A stretch of 49,738 nt of DNA from Verrucomicrobiota bacterium. GTDB taxonomy: Bacteria > Verrucomicrobiota > Verrucomicrobiia > Limisphaerales > JAFGQR01. Shown piece after piece: positions 17,898 to 26,401 of the stretch. The translations under genes and the position numbers were made by a program. Location: positions 1 through 49,738 of the forward strand of contig JAFGQR010000065.1 in assembly GCA_016935555.1 (NCBI GenBank), read 5' to 3'. Each line of letters starts with the position of its first letter. Within the stretch, counting starts at the first letter, position 1. The notes beneath the pieces were generated by a model. The model made no database searches. It saw nothing but the letters and a program-made list of their open reading frames with translations, and was not told the DNA's origin.

Positions 17898-17931
17898 GCG
17901 CGTCCCCTGCGCAAGCTTTATCAGGGGCGCG
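17898..17931 (-). terminator. hairpin between the two hydrogenase gene sets
   Basis: CGCG-T-CCCCTG pairs with CAGGGG-CGCG, a ten-base stem with one bulged T and a 12-base loop. It lies between the last gene of the membrane hydrogenase operon and the transporter-hox genes. There is no T-run on the minus strand, so intrinsic termination is uncertain. It is followed by a GC-rich run of ACGCGG-like hexamers (about 17940-17990). Confidence 0.35.
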
Positions 17932-17996
17932 TGCGGCGACGGCACGCCGCACGCGGCACGCGCGGACGCGGACGCCAACGCGAACGCGGGCGGGCG

Positions 17997-18551
17997 TCAG
18001 CCGCGGGGTTGGCGCATCCAGGTTTCGACTTTGGTGTAGACGATCATGTCGCCTTCGCGGCGCAGGTCGCCGGGGTGGTAGCGGGGGATGGGCAGTTCGG
18101 CTTGTTTGAAGGTCACCGGCGCGGTTTTCTTGTCGGCCAGGCCCAGGGCAACCGCCACGCCGTAGAGGATCGCTTCGGGACGGGGCGGGCAGCCTGGGAT
18201 GTAGAAATCAACAGGAACGATCTTTTCGACGGGGCCGAGAACGTTATAGGTGTCGTGCCAGACGCCGCCGCCGCAGGCGCAGGAGCCGATGGCGAACACG
18301 AGTTTGGGGGCGGGCATGGCGTCGTAGGCGCGTCGGAGGGCTTGGGCGGTGGGGCGCATGGCGGGGCCCTGGCAGAGCATGACGTCGGCGTGCCGCGGCG
18401 AGCCCACGAGCCGGATGCCGAACCGTTCGGCGTCGTAGTAGGGGGTGAGCACGTTGAGCACTTCGATGTCGCAGCCGTTGCAGCCGCCGCTGTTGGCGTG
18501 GTAGACCCACAGCGACCGCCCGAACATTTTCCGGCAAAGGTTTTTGAGCAT
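17997..18551 (-). CDS. group 4 [NiFe] hydrogenase small subunit (HycG/NuoB-like)
   Basis: This 184-residue subunit carries the proximal [4Fe-4S] cluster between the Ni-Fe site and the ferredoxin subunit. Cysteines occur as SGGCNGCDIE (Cys24, Cys27), GSCACGGG (Cys91/Cys93) and PGCPPRPE (Cys121). This is the pattern of HycG, EchC and MbhJ rather than the CC pair of NuoB. It is the last gene of the ten-gene cluster, 34 bases after the ferredoxin gene. There is no signal peptide, as expected for a cytoplasmic-facing enzyme. Confidence 0.93.
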   Translation of the reverse strand: MLKNLCRKMFGRSLWVYHANSGGCNGCDIEVLNVLTPYYDAERFGIRLVGSPRHADVMLCQGPAMRPTAQALRRAYDAMPAPKLVFAIGSCACGGGVWHDTYNVLGPVEKIVPVDFYIPGCPPRPEAILYGVAVALGLADKKTAPVTFKQAELPIPRYHPGDLRREGDMIVYTKVETWMRQPRG

Positions 18552-18585
18552 GGTTTTTTCCCGCGGGCCCCGCGAGGCTCGCGTT

Positions 18586-19110
18586 TCAGTCCAGGTCGAT
18601 GTTCACATCGTCGGCTGCGGTCTCCCGGGTCAGGTAGGCTTGGGAGCGGAAGACCCAGCGGTCGTGGGCGAGGTCGTCGAAGCGGTAGCCTTTGAGCTTG
18701 AGCTGTTCGAGGGGGGACGGCTCCTTGAAGCAGCGTCCGCAGCGCTGGCACGTGCTCATGAACAGCTCGAGGGTTTGCTGGATGTCCCCGATCTGGTTGG
18801 TGGCGTTCTCGAACTCGTGACTCATGGTGATGGCCTTCTCCGGGCACACGTCCGCGCACCGTCCGCAATAGGTGCATCGCCGTCCCAGGTATTTCAGGAT
18901 CCGGATCTCCTGGCAGACATCGAACACGAGGATCTCGCGGGCGGGGCAGTTGTTGGCGCATCCGGCGCAGCCGATGCACTTGGCGGCGTCGAAGATGGGG
19001 CGGCCGCGGAACCGGGGCGGCACCGGGCGCGGCTGGGCCGGGTAGGGGAGGGTGACGCGGCCTGCCCTCAGGCAGACGAGGGCTTCTTTCAGTTTGCTTA
19101 AGACAGACAT
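18586..19110 (-). CDS. polyferredoxin subunit of membrane hydrogenase (HycF/EchF-like)
   Basis: This 174-residue electron-transfer subunit has two full [4Fe-4S] motifs: CIGCAGCANNC (Cys45, 48, 51, 55) and CTYCGRCADVC (Cys79, 82, 85, 89). A third, shorter CQRCGRC group (Cys121, 124, 127) is unlike the two-cluster family standard. The ATG at 19110 gives MSVLSKLKEALVCLRAGRVTLPYP, the usual amphipathic start of HycF-type proteins. The frame upstream runs through the repeat insert at 19121-19233 and is not coding. Confidence 0.92.
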   Translation of the reverse strand: MSVLSKLKEALVCLRAGRVTLPYPAQPRPVPPRFRGRPIFDAAKCIGCAGCANNCPAREILVFDVCQEIRILKYLGRRCTYCGRCADVCPEKAITMSHEFENATNQIGDIQQTLELFMSTCQRCGRCFKEPSPLEQLKLKGYRFDDLAHDRWVFRSQAYLTRETAADDVNIDLD

Positions 19111-19120
19111 AACCGGGGGA

Positions 19121-19233
19121 AAATCCGAAATCCGAAGTCTGGCGCGGCTTTGCAGCCTGAGGCTTCCAGGCAACCAGAGGGGATCGTCGTCGGCCGTGGG
19201 GATTTGAGCTTCGGATTTGTTTCGGATTTCGGC
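19121..19233. repeat. TCCGAAATCCGAA palindromic insert inside the hydrogenase operon
   Basis: The left arm holds AAATCCGAAATCCGAAG (19121-19137). The right arm holds CTTCGGATTTGTTTCGGATTTCGG (19209-19232) in inverted orientation. A 10-base core, AAATCCGAAG and CTTCGGATTT, is a perfect inverted repeat about 70 bases apart. The same unit is found at 532-553. This 142-bp gap is the only sizeable spacer within the ten-gene hydrogenase cluster, and its unit resembles dispersed extragenic elements. Confidence 0.7.
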
Positions 19234-19252
19234 ATATGGCGTTTGGGGGATC

Positions 19253-20179
19253 CTAGAGTCCGCAACTGGCGAGGAGGAGGGCACCGAGGGCGGCGGCGAG
19301 GAGGGTGGCGAAGTAGCGGATGGCCTGGTCGATGCGGTAGCGGGCGTGGGTGGCGGCGACGAGGGTGACGAGCAGGACGAAGGCGAGCACCTTGCCCCAG
19401 AACAGGAGCCATGCCCAGGGGAAGCCGAGTTCCGAGCCCCACGGGATGAAGAGGCCGACGGCCAGGCTGCTATAGACGACGAGCTTGGACATCTGGGCGT
19501 ATTTGAACAGCGCCAGCTTCGGCCCCGAGTATTCCATGAGCGGCCCCTCCATGAGTTCGGTTTCGGCCTCGGCGATGTCGAAGGGCACGCGTTGGACGAA
19601 CCCCTGGAAGGAGAGCAGCAGGACGCCCAGCAGGATCAAGCCCGACCACGGCACGCCGCCGGAGGCGTAGACGGACCCGTTCAGGAGAGTGTCGAGCCGG
19701 AAGGAGCGGGTATGGACGGCGCCGGTGACGAGGGCGACGGCGAGGAGCGGTTCGAGGAGCATCATGGACATCATTTCGCGGCTGATGCCCAGGACGGAGA
19801 AGGTGGATCCGGCGGCGAGGCCGGCGAGCAGGGTGCAGATGCCGGCAAGGGTCAGCAGGTAGATGAGCAGGATGGCGTCGCCGACGGCGTCGAGCGGCGC
19901 GGGGAACCCCATCGGAACCAGGCAGGCGACCGTCAGGACGGTCGCCAGGGCCAGGTAGACGGCGAAACGTTGCATGCGGGGCGTTTCGCCGGATTCGATG
20001 TCCTCCTTGCCGAGCAATTTCAGCAGGTCGAAATAGGGTTGCAGCAGGGGCGGCCCCTGCCGGGATTGGATGCGCGCGGTGAGTTTGCGCAGGAGGCCCT
20101 CGAACAGGGGGGCGGCGAGCAGGACGACTGCGATGTTTGCGGCGGCGCCGGCGAGGGGGATCAGCGGGGGGAGGGTCAT
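19253..20179 (-). CDS. membrane hydrogenase subunit, HycD/NuoH-like
   Basis: This 308-residue integral membrane subunit anchors the hydrogenase module and links it to the ion-pumping arm. It has about eight hydrophobic segments. The family loops are present: RIQSRQGPPLLQPYFDLLKLLGKE near residue 35, and FQGFVQRVPFDIAEAETELMEGPLMEYSGPKLALF, with the acidic residues conserved in NuoH/HycD. The ATG at 20179 overlaps the stop of the large-subunit gene as ATGA. Confidence 0.93.
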   Translation of the reverse strand: MTLPPLIPLAGAAANIAVVLLAAPLFEGLLRKLTARIQSRQGPPLLQPYFDLLKLLGKEDIESGETPRMQRFAVYLALATVLTVACLVPMGFPAPLDAVGDAILLIYLLTLAGICTLLAGLAAGSTFSVLGISREMMSMMLLEPLLAVALVTGAVHTRSFRLDTLLNGSVYASGGVPWSGLILLGVLLLSFQGFVQRVPFDIAEAETELMEGPLMEYSGPKLALFKYAQMSKLVVYSSLAVGLFIPWGSELGFPWAWLLFWGKVLAFVLLVTLVAATHARYRIDQAIRYFATLLAAALGALLLASCGL

Positions 20180-21849
20180 GAGGTGTGCCGGGCCAGCTGT
20201 TTCAGTTCGGCTTCGGTCCAGACGCGGGCGGCGCCGGTGCGCAGGTCGACGGTTTCGAGCCGGTCGGTGCAGGAGAAGCACGGGTCGATGCTGCCGAGGG
20301 AGATGGTCATGTCGGCGAGTTGCTGGTCCTTGATCATGGCGGGGATGCCCTGGAGGTTCTGGTAGGTGGGGGCGCGCACGCGCCATCGGCGCGGGCGGTT
20401 GTTTTCGCCGGTGATGACGAAGTGATGGCTTTCGCCGCGGGGGGCTTCGACGGAGGACAGGCCCATGCGTCCGGCGGGCAGTTCGTCGTGGATGGGCAGC
20501 TGGAGGGGGCCGGGCTCCATCCGGTCGAGGCATTGGCGGATGATGCGGGTGGCTTCGAAGACCTCGTGCATGCGCACCATGAGTCGGGACCAGACATCGG
20601 CGTCGTCGGCGGTGACGACGTCGAACTGGAGGCGGTCGTAGGCGGCGTAGGGGTGGTCACGGCGGCAATCGATGGCCACGCCGGAGGCGCGGGCGACGGG
20701 GCCGACGAGGCCGGCGTTTTTGACCAGGGTTTTGTCAGCCACGCCCACGCCCCGGGTGCGTTTCTGGATGTTCTTGTCCCTGGACACGGCGGCGACGACC
20801 GGGCGCCATTCGCGGTCGAGGGTGTCGACGACGCCGAGCAGTTCGGTTTTGAGGGCGGGGGTGATGTCCCAGCGGACGCCGCCGATGAGGCACAGGGCGT
20901 AGGTTTTGCGGTTGCCGCTGATTTTTTCCGCGATCCACATGACGGGCTCGCGGATGCGGAAGCACTGCATGAAGAGGGTGTCGAAGCCGACGATATGGCA
21001 GGCCAGCCCGGTCCACAGGAGGTGGCTGTGCAGGCGTTCGATTTCCAGCAGGATGGTCCGGATGTATTCGGCGCGGGGGGGGGTGCGGAGGGCGGCGGCG
21101 CTTTCGACCGCCTGGGCGTAAGCAACATTGTGGACGCACCCGCAGATGCCGCAGATCCGCTCGGCGAGCATGGGGATATCGTTGTAGGTCATGACGCTTT
21201 CGGCCAGCTTCTCGATGCCGCGGTGCGCCATGAAGCCGCGGTATTCGCAGCCCCGGACCCTCTCGCCTTCGAGGTAGAGCCGGAAATGCGCCGGCTCGTC
21301 GAGCGTGGGATGAAACGGCCCGAACGGCACCACGGTGCAGCCCGGCGGCGGCTCGTCGAACGCAAACTCGCGTGTGTCGTCCAGTCCCTCGGGCACCTGG
21401 TTCATGGCGAAATCCTTGCGCAGGGGGTGGACGCCTTCGGGCCAGGCATCCGGCAGCACCAGCCGCTTGGGATAACTGTGGCCCACCGGCTCGATGCCCA
21501 CCAGGTCGCGCATCTCCCGCTCCGCCCAGTTTGCAGCCGGCACCACGTCCGAGATGCTGTCCAGCGCCGGTTGTTCGGGGGGGACATGGGTGAGGACGCT
21601 GACCAGCACATGGTCCCGGTCGAAGGCGAAGTTGTGCGCCACCAGGTACGTGCCGGAATACGGCCGGTCATCGGCGCCGACGGTGATCACATACCGCGCG
21701 TCCAACTCGCGAAACACATGGCGGCAAACGTCCCGGACCGCGTCGGCGTCCACGAAGACGAAGAGGCGGTCTTCGGCGGGCAGGTCGGCGCGCTGGATGG
21801 CGGGACCGAACCGCTGTTTCAACTGGGTGAGTCTTTCTCGAGCGACCAT
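20176..21849 (-). CDS. group 4 [NiFe] hydrogenase large subunit with NuoC domain (HycE-like)
   Basis: This catalytic subunit has 557 residues. An N-terminal NuoC/30-kDa-like domain (about 25-145, with NWAEREMRDLVGI) is fused to the NuoD-like large subunit, as in HycE. Both Ni-binding pairs are present: RICGIC (Cys233, Cys236) and DPCFSC (Cys524, Cys527). It is therefore a true hydrogenase rather than a complex I subunit. A 27-residue tail after DPCFSCTDR should be cut by the protease encoded at 25846-26397. The ATG at 21849 (MVARERLTQLKQRFG) overlaps the preceding antiporter gene by 31 bases. Confidence 0.94.
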   Translation of the reverse strand: MVARERLTQLKQRFGPAIQRADLPAEDRLFVFVDADAVRDVCRHVFRELDARYVITVGADDRPYSGTYLVAHNFAFDRDHVLVSVLTHVPPEQPALDSISDVVPAANWAEREMRDLVGIEPVGHSYPKRLVLPDAWPEGVHPLRKDFAMNQVPEGLDDTREFAFDEPPPGCTVVPFGPFHPTLDEPAHFRLYLEGERVRGCEYRGFMAHRGIEKLAESVMTYNDIPMLAERICGICGCVHNVAYAQAVESAAALRTPPRAEYIRTILLEIERLHSHLLWTGLACHIVGFDTLFMQCFRIREPVMWIAEKISGNRKTYALCLIGGVRWDITPALKTELLGVVDTLDREWRPVVAAVSRDKNIQKRTRGVGVADKTLVKNAGLVGPVARASGVAIDCRRDHPYAAYDRLQFDVVTADDADVWSRLMVRMHEVFEATRIIRQCLDRMEPGPLQLPIHDELPAGRMGLSSVEAPRGESHHFVITGENNRPRRWRVRAPTYQNLQGIPAMIKDQQLADMTISLGSIDPCFSCTDRLETVDLRTGAARVWTEAELKQLARHTS

Positions 21850-23819
21850 GGGAGCAGTTCGGGTTGGGCCGGCGTGGGCGGAGGCGTTGCCGGTTCGGGG
21901 GCAGGCGGCGGCGCGAGACGGCCTCCCGCCCACTCCAGGTGGCGTTGAATGTCCGCGTAAAAATGGGAGGCGCGGTAGCGGTTCATCTCGTGGGCGGTGG
22001 CGTAACCGCACAGCCAGGGCGCCGCGGCGCGGCGGGGCGCGCCTCCCGCCCGGGCCAGCAGGCGGGCGAACGCGAAGGCCAGGCCGAGCACGAGCAGGAC
22101 CAGCAATGGCGCATACACCGCCTGGCCGGCCGCGCCCCCCACGCCCGTCCACGCGCCAGCCGTCACCGGGGCGGCGTCTGCGAGGACGGTGCCGAGTCCC
22201 TGTCGGCTGGCCTGCAGGGCGCGGTCGACGAGGCCGAACCCGGCGGCGGGCAGGAGGCCGAAGCCGAGGCAGAGGGTGGCCAGGGCGGCCTGGGCGAGTT
22301 TCATGGTTGTGGGGACATCGAGGCCGGGCTGGCGGGTTTGGGCGGCCCGGTTAAGGACGAGGCTGCTGGCGCGGGTGAGGAAGACGGCGCCGTAGAATTT
22401 CGTCATGAGGGCGAGGGTGACGGCGCTGGTGAGGATGGCGATGGTGGCGGCGAGGGGCAGCCACCAGGCGGCGGGGTGGCCCTGGATGGCTCCGAGGAAG
22501 ATGCTCCATTTGCTGGCGAAGCCGCTGGAGAGGGGCACGCCGGCGATGGCGGCGGAGGCGACGAGGGCGGACAGGGCGGTGGCGGGCATGAAGCGCAGGA
22601 GGCCGCCGAGTTGGTTCATGTCCTGGGTGCCTGTGGCGTGGAGCACGGAGCCGGCGTTGAGGAAGAGCAGGCTTTTGAACAAGCTGTGGTTGATCACGTG
22701 GAACAGGGCGCCGCAGAATCCCGCCACGGCCAGCGCACGGATGGCCGGGTCGGCGGAGCCCACCAGGGTCAGGCAGACGCCCAATCCGAGGAGGATATAG
22801 CCGGCCTGGCCGATGCTCGAGAAGGCGAGGAGGCGCTTGGTGTGGTTCTGTTGGAGGGCCTGCACCGTGCCCACCGCGAGGGTGATGGTTCCGAGCAGCA
22901 CCATCAGCGCGCCCCAGCCCGCCGCGGGATAGTCCGCCTGCGCCTCCGCAGGCACCAGCCACAGAAAACAGCGCATCAGCCCGTAGACCCCGGTCTTGAT
23001 CATCACGCCGGAGAGCAGGGCGCTGACGGGCGACGGGGCGGCGGGGTGGGCGTCGGGCAGCCAGAACTGGCCGAAGGGCCACATGCCGAGCTTGATGCCG
23101 AATCCGGCGAGGAACAGGGCGAATGCGGTGGCGGCCCCGAGGGGATGGAACCTGAGCTGGGCGGGCAGGTGACGGGTGACGGCGTCGAAGTCGTATCGCA
23201 TGAGGGTCTCGCCGGCGCCGGTGGTGACGCCGGTGCGGGCGAGGAGGCCGGCGCCGATCATGGTGAGGGCGCAGGCCAACTGCATCATCAGCAGGTAGCG
23301 GTTGGCGGCGCGGGCGGTGCCGGGCCGGTCGCGCTCGAAGCGGATGAGGACGAAGCCGGCGAGGGTCATCAGCTGCCAGAAGATGAAGAAGAACCACATC
23401 ATGTCGGTGGTGCTGACGATGCCGTACATGGCGGCGATGAAGAGCAGCAGCGGCGGGTAATAGTGGCCCGTGCCTGGGTGGTGGCGGCGGCGCATGAAGT
23501 CGATCGAATAGAGCGCCGCCGGCAGCGTTACGGCGGCAATCACGCCCAGGAAAATCGCGCTCAAGCCGTCCACATGGAGCCGCAGGCCGAACTCCAACGG
23601 CCGCGCCCCCAGCACCGTCAACGCAGGACCCGGTCCGGCGGCCAGCACGCGGGCGGCGCCGCCCAGCGCGAGCAGGCTGGACGCCGCGGCGGCCGCGAAG
23701 GCCGTCCAGCCGCCGAGGGCCGGGCGGCGGCGGCAGGCGAGGGTGAGCAGTGCGCCGGCGGCGCACGCGAGCATTGCGCCCAGGACCGCGTGTTCGGGGG
23801 ACATGGGGAAAGGGTTCAT
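21819..23819 (-). CDS. antiporter-like membrane subunit 2 (HyfB/MrpD/NuoL family)
   Basis: This 666-residue, many-helix protein is of the proton-conducting membrane transporter family found in complex I, Mrp antiporters and hydrogenases. Family motifs include WFFFIFWQLMTLAGF, FLAGFGIKLGMWPFGQFWLP-DAHPAAPSPVSALLSG and a Lys/His-rich helix around VINHSLFKSLLFLNAGS. The C-terminus has a CGYATAHEMNRY segment like HycC/HyfB ends. It is clearly paralogous to the adjacent upstream gene. The ATG at 23819 overlaps that gene's stop as ATGA. Confidence 0.92.
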   Translation of the reverse strand: MNPFPMSPEHAVLGAMLACAAGALLTLACRRRPALGGWTAFAAAAASSLLALGGAARVLAAGPGPALTVLGARPLEFGLRLHVDGLSAIFLGVIAAVTLPAALYSIDFMRRRHHPGTGHYYPPLLLFIAAMYGIVSTTDMMWFFFIFWQLMTLAGFVLIRFERDRPGTARAANRYLLMMQLACALTMIGAGLLARTGVTTGAGETLMRYDFDAVTRHLPAQLRFHPLGAATAFALFLAGFGIKLGMWPFGQFWLPDAHPAAPSPVSALLSGVMIKTGVYGLMRCFLWLVPAEAQADYPAAGWGALMVLLGTITLAVGTVQALQQNHTKRLLAFSSIGQAGYILLGLGVCLTLVGSADPAIRALAVAGFCGALFHVINHSLFKSLLFLNAGSVLHATGTQDMNQLGGLLRFMPATALSALVASAAIAGVPLSSGFASKWSIFLGAIQGHPAAWWLPLAATIAILTSAVTLALMTKFYGAVFLTRASSLVLNRAAQTRQPGLDVPTTMKLAQAALATLCLGFGLLPAAGFGLVDRALQASRQGLGTVLADAAPVTAGAWTGVGGAAGQAVYAPLLVLLVLGLAFAFARLLARAGGAPRRAAAPWLCGYATAHEMNRYRASHFYADIQRHLEWAGGRLAPPPAPEPATPPPTPAQPELLPWSLEKDSPS

Positions 23820-25852
23820 GGCTCGAGGTTGGCTGCGGCGCCGGCGTCGGGCGGGCGGGTGCGGGCTGGTGGGGGGCGCGGGTGGGGGTTGGCGTCGGGG
23901 CTGCCGCCGATCCAGCGGACGTAGCGTTTGATTTCGCCGTAGAACCCGTGTGCGGCGTAGCGGTGGCGATCGGCTTCGCGGGCGTAGCCGCAATACCAGC
24001 TCTCATCCGTTCGGCGGGCGGATCCGCCGAGTCGGGAGAGGGCATACGCTGCGAGGAGGAGCAGGGCGAGGGTGGGCAGCAAAGCGGCGGGCACGAACCA
24101 GGCCGCGCCGTTCAAGGCGTTGAGGCCTTTGGCGATGCCGGCCTGGACCGGCGCGGTTTGGGCCAGGAGGGTTCCGGCGCCGGTGTGGCTGGCGGCCAGC
24201 ACGCGGTGCATGGCGTCGAATCCCAGCGCGGGCGCCACGCCGAGCAGGACGCATGCGCCGGCCAGGACGGCCTGCGGCCACTGCATGGTCCAGGGCACCT
24301 CGAGCGAGAGCCGGCCGGGCCGGCCGGTCTCGTGGCGCGTTGCGGCTTGCGGGGTGTGGTCGGGGCGGGGTGCGTGTTGTGGGTGGCGGGCCTGTTGGAG
24401 GACGAGCGGGCTGGTGCGGGTGAAGAGGGTGGCGCCGGAGAATTTGATGAACGAGGCGAGAGTGAGCACGCTGGTGAGGATGGCGGCGACGCCGCAGAAG
24501 ACGAGGTAGGGGGCGGCGTCTCCGGCCTGGAGGGTGGCGACGTAGAGGCTCCATTTGCTGGCGAACCCGTTGAAGAGGGGTACGCCGGAGATGGAGAAGG
24601 AGGCGACGAGGGTGGTGGCGGCGGTGAGGGGCATGAAGCGCATGAGGCCGCCGAGTTTGTTCAGGTCCTGGGTGCCGCTGGCCCAGAGCATGGAGCCGGC
24701 GTTGAGGAACAGGAGGCTTTTGAAGAGCCCGTGGTTGAGGGTATGGAACAGGGCGCCGAGGAACGCCAGGGTGGCCAGCGCGGTGCCGAAGGGCGTCGGC
24801 GCGGGGAGCAGGGCCAGGCAGGCGCCGATTCCGAGCAGGATGTAGCCCACCTGTCCGATGCTGTGGAAGGCCAGCAACCGCTTGGTTTGTTCCTGGCGCA
24901 GCGCCTGCAGGGTTCCCGCGAGCAGCGTCACCGTGCCCAGCCCGGCGATGACCGCTCCCCAGGCGCGCATGGGGTAGGCGGCGAGGGCGTCGGAGGGCAC
25001 CAGCCAGAGGAAATAGCGCATGATGCCGTAGACGCCGGTCTTGATCATCACCCCCGACAGCATGGCGCTGACCGGCGAGGGCGCCGCCGGGTGCGCGTCC
25101 GGCAGCCAGACCTGTCCGAACGGCCACATGCCCAGCTTGATGCCGAAGCCGGCGAGGAACAATCCGAAGGCGGCGGCGGCGAGGTGTGGGCGGGACTGGA
25201 GGAGGGCGGGCACGTGGGAGCTGACGGCATTGAAATCGTATTTGAGCGCGTTGCCGCCGGCGGCGGCGCCGGTTGCCGCGAGCAGTTCCGCGCCGCCCAT
25301 GGTCAGGGCGCAGGCGATCTGCATCATGACGAGAAACTTCCACGCGGCGCGCAGGTTGGCCGGGACGCGGTTTTCGAACCGGATGAGGCCATAGCCGGCG
25401 AGGGTCATCATTTGCCAGAAGATGAAGAAGAACCACATCATGTCGGTGGTGGTGACGAGGCCGTACATGGCTGCGAGGAACAGCAGGAAGAAGGGGTAAT
25501 AGCGGGCGACGCTGTAGTTGGGGTAATGGCGCATGTAGGGGATGGAATACGCCATGGCGGGCACGGCGATGGCCGCCGCCAGGAGGAGGAACCAGGCGCT
25601 CAGGCCGTCGACGTGAATGCGCAGCGCAAACCCCAGCGCCGGCAACCGCAGGAACTCCGCCGGTTGGCCGGCGCCGCCTCCGAGCACCTTCCCCACGGCT
25701 TCCAGGACCAGCACCGCGGTCGCCGCGGTGAATGCCAGGGCCAGTCCGCCGGCGGCGGCGCGGTGACGGGAGACCAGCCATGTGGCCGGCGCTCCGGCCA
25801 GGCAGAGGGCGATGGCGGCAACGACCGATTGTTCGGGAGTCAGCGTCAGCAT
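23816..25852 (-). CDS. antiporter-like membrane subunit 1 (HyfB/MrpD/NuoL family)
   Basis: This 678-residue polytopic protein has the same architecture as its downstream neighbour. Shared blocks include TTTDMMWFFFIFWQMMTLAG, FGIKLGMWPFGQ, DAHPAAPSPVSAMLSGVMIK and LNHGLFKSLLFLNAGS. It probably forms one ion channel of the membrane arm. A linker of about 40 residues rich in His, Pro and Arg (around residue 500) separates two halves and is absent from the paralog. It overlaps the protease gene by 7 bases. Whether it moves protons or sodium cannot be told. Confidence 0.92.
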   Translation of the reverse strand: MLTLTPEQSVVAAIALCLAGAPATWLVSRHRAAAGGLALAFTAATAVLVLEAVGKVLGGGAGQPAEFLRLPALGFALRIHVDGLSAWFLLLAAAIAVPAMAYSIPYMRHYPNYSVARYYPFFLLFLAAMYGLVTTTDMMWFFFIFWQMMTLAGYGLIRFENRVPANLRAAWKFLVMMQIACALTMGGAELLAATGAAAGGNALKYDFNAVSSHVPALLQSRPHLAAAAFGLFLAGFGIKLGMWPFGQVWLPDAHPAAPSPVSAMLSGVMIKTGVYGIMRYFLWLVPSDALAAYPMRAWGAVIAGLGTVTLLAGTLQALRQEQTKRLLAFHSIGQVGYILLGIGACLALLPAPTPFGTALATLAFLGALFHTLNHGLFKSLLFLNAGSMLWASGTQDLNKLGGLMRFMPLTAATTLVASFSISGVPLFNGFASKWSLYVATLQAGDAAPYLVFCGVAAILTSVLTLASFIKFSGATLFTRTSPLVLQQARHPQHAPRPDHTPQAATRHETGRPGRLSLEVPWTMQWPQAVLAGACVLLGVAPALGFDAMHRVLAASHTGAGTLLAQTAPVQAGIAKGLNALNGAAWFVPAALLPTLALLLLAAYALSRLGGSARRTDESWYCGYAREADRHRYAAHGFYGEIKRYVRWIGGSPDANPHPRPPPARTRPPDAGAAANLEP

Positions 25853-26397
25853 AAGCCAGCCATCTCGTGCGTGCGGCGGGGTGTTCCCGCGGGGTTCCGC
25901 CCAGGGTCCGGGCCGGCCTCCGGGGCGGAGGCGGCGATGTGGTTGAGCAGGGTTGCGAGGCTATCGACGGCGGACTGCGCCGGCGGGCTCAGGGGGTGTC
26001 CCCACCGGCAGGCTGCGGGTTGGACGCCGAGCAGCCAGGCCCGCGTGGTGCCGTTGGTTTCGATGCAGCGGGCCAGGAGTCCCAGGGAGAGCTTGTGCGT
26101 GGAGACCTGCGGGCGGCGTGTTTGGATCTGGTCCGCATCCAGGAGCACGACCGAGCCGGGTGGGCCGCCGAAGTCGACGGCATCGAGGAACACGACGTGG
26201 TCGAAGGCGGCGGCGGCCAGCGACGCGAGGTGCCGTTCGGGGGTGGTGCCGGCGAGGAGGACGTTCCACGAGGGGGCGCGGAGCCGCTCGGCGAGGCGGA
26301 GGCCCAGGCTGTCGTCGCCGCGGTCGGGGTTGCCGACGCCGACGAGGCAGACGCGGCCCTGGAGGGCGGCCTGGAGGTGGGGGCGGAGGTGGGTCAT
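25846..26397 (-). CDS. hydrogenase maturation endopeptidase (HycI/HyaD family)
   Basis: This 183-residue protease for the membrane hydrogenase large subunit has the family start VCLVGVGNPDRGDDSLGLRL. The metal-ligand Asp/Glu is replaced in the usual DDxxG context (RGDDSLG), and VVFLDAVDF and STHKLSL follow; the His in the latter is the third metal ligand. It sits 4 bases after the gamma-subunit gene and overlaps the first antiporter gene by 7 bases, so it is embedded in the operon. The Ala/Pro-rich C-terminus is not conserved. Confidence 0.9.
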   Translation of the reverse strand: MTHLRPHLQAALQGRVCLVGVGNPDRGDDSLGLRLAERLRAPSWNVLLAGTTPERHLASLAAAAFDHVVFLDAVDFGGPPGSVVLLDADQIQTRRPQVSTHKLSLGLLARCIETNGTTRAWLLGVQPAACRWGHPLSPPAQSAVDSLATLLNHIAASAPEAGPDPGRNPAGTPRRTHEMAGLC

Positions 26398-26401
26398 CGG
26401 A

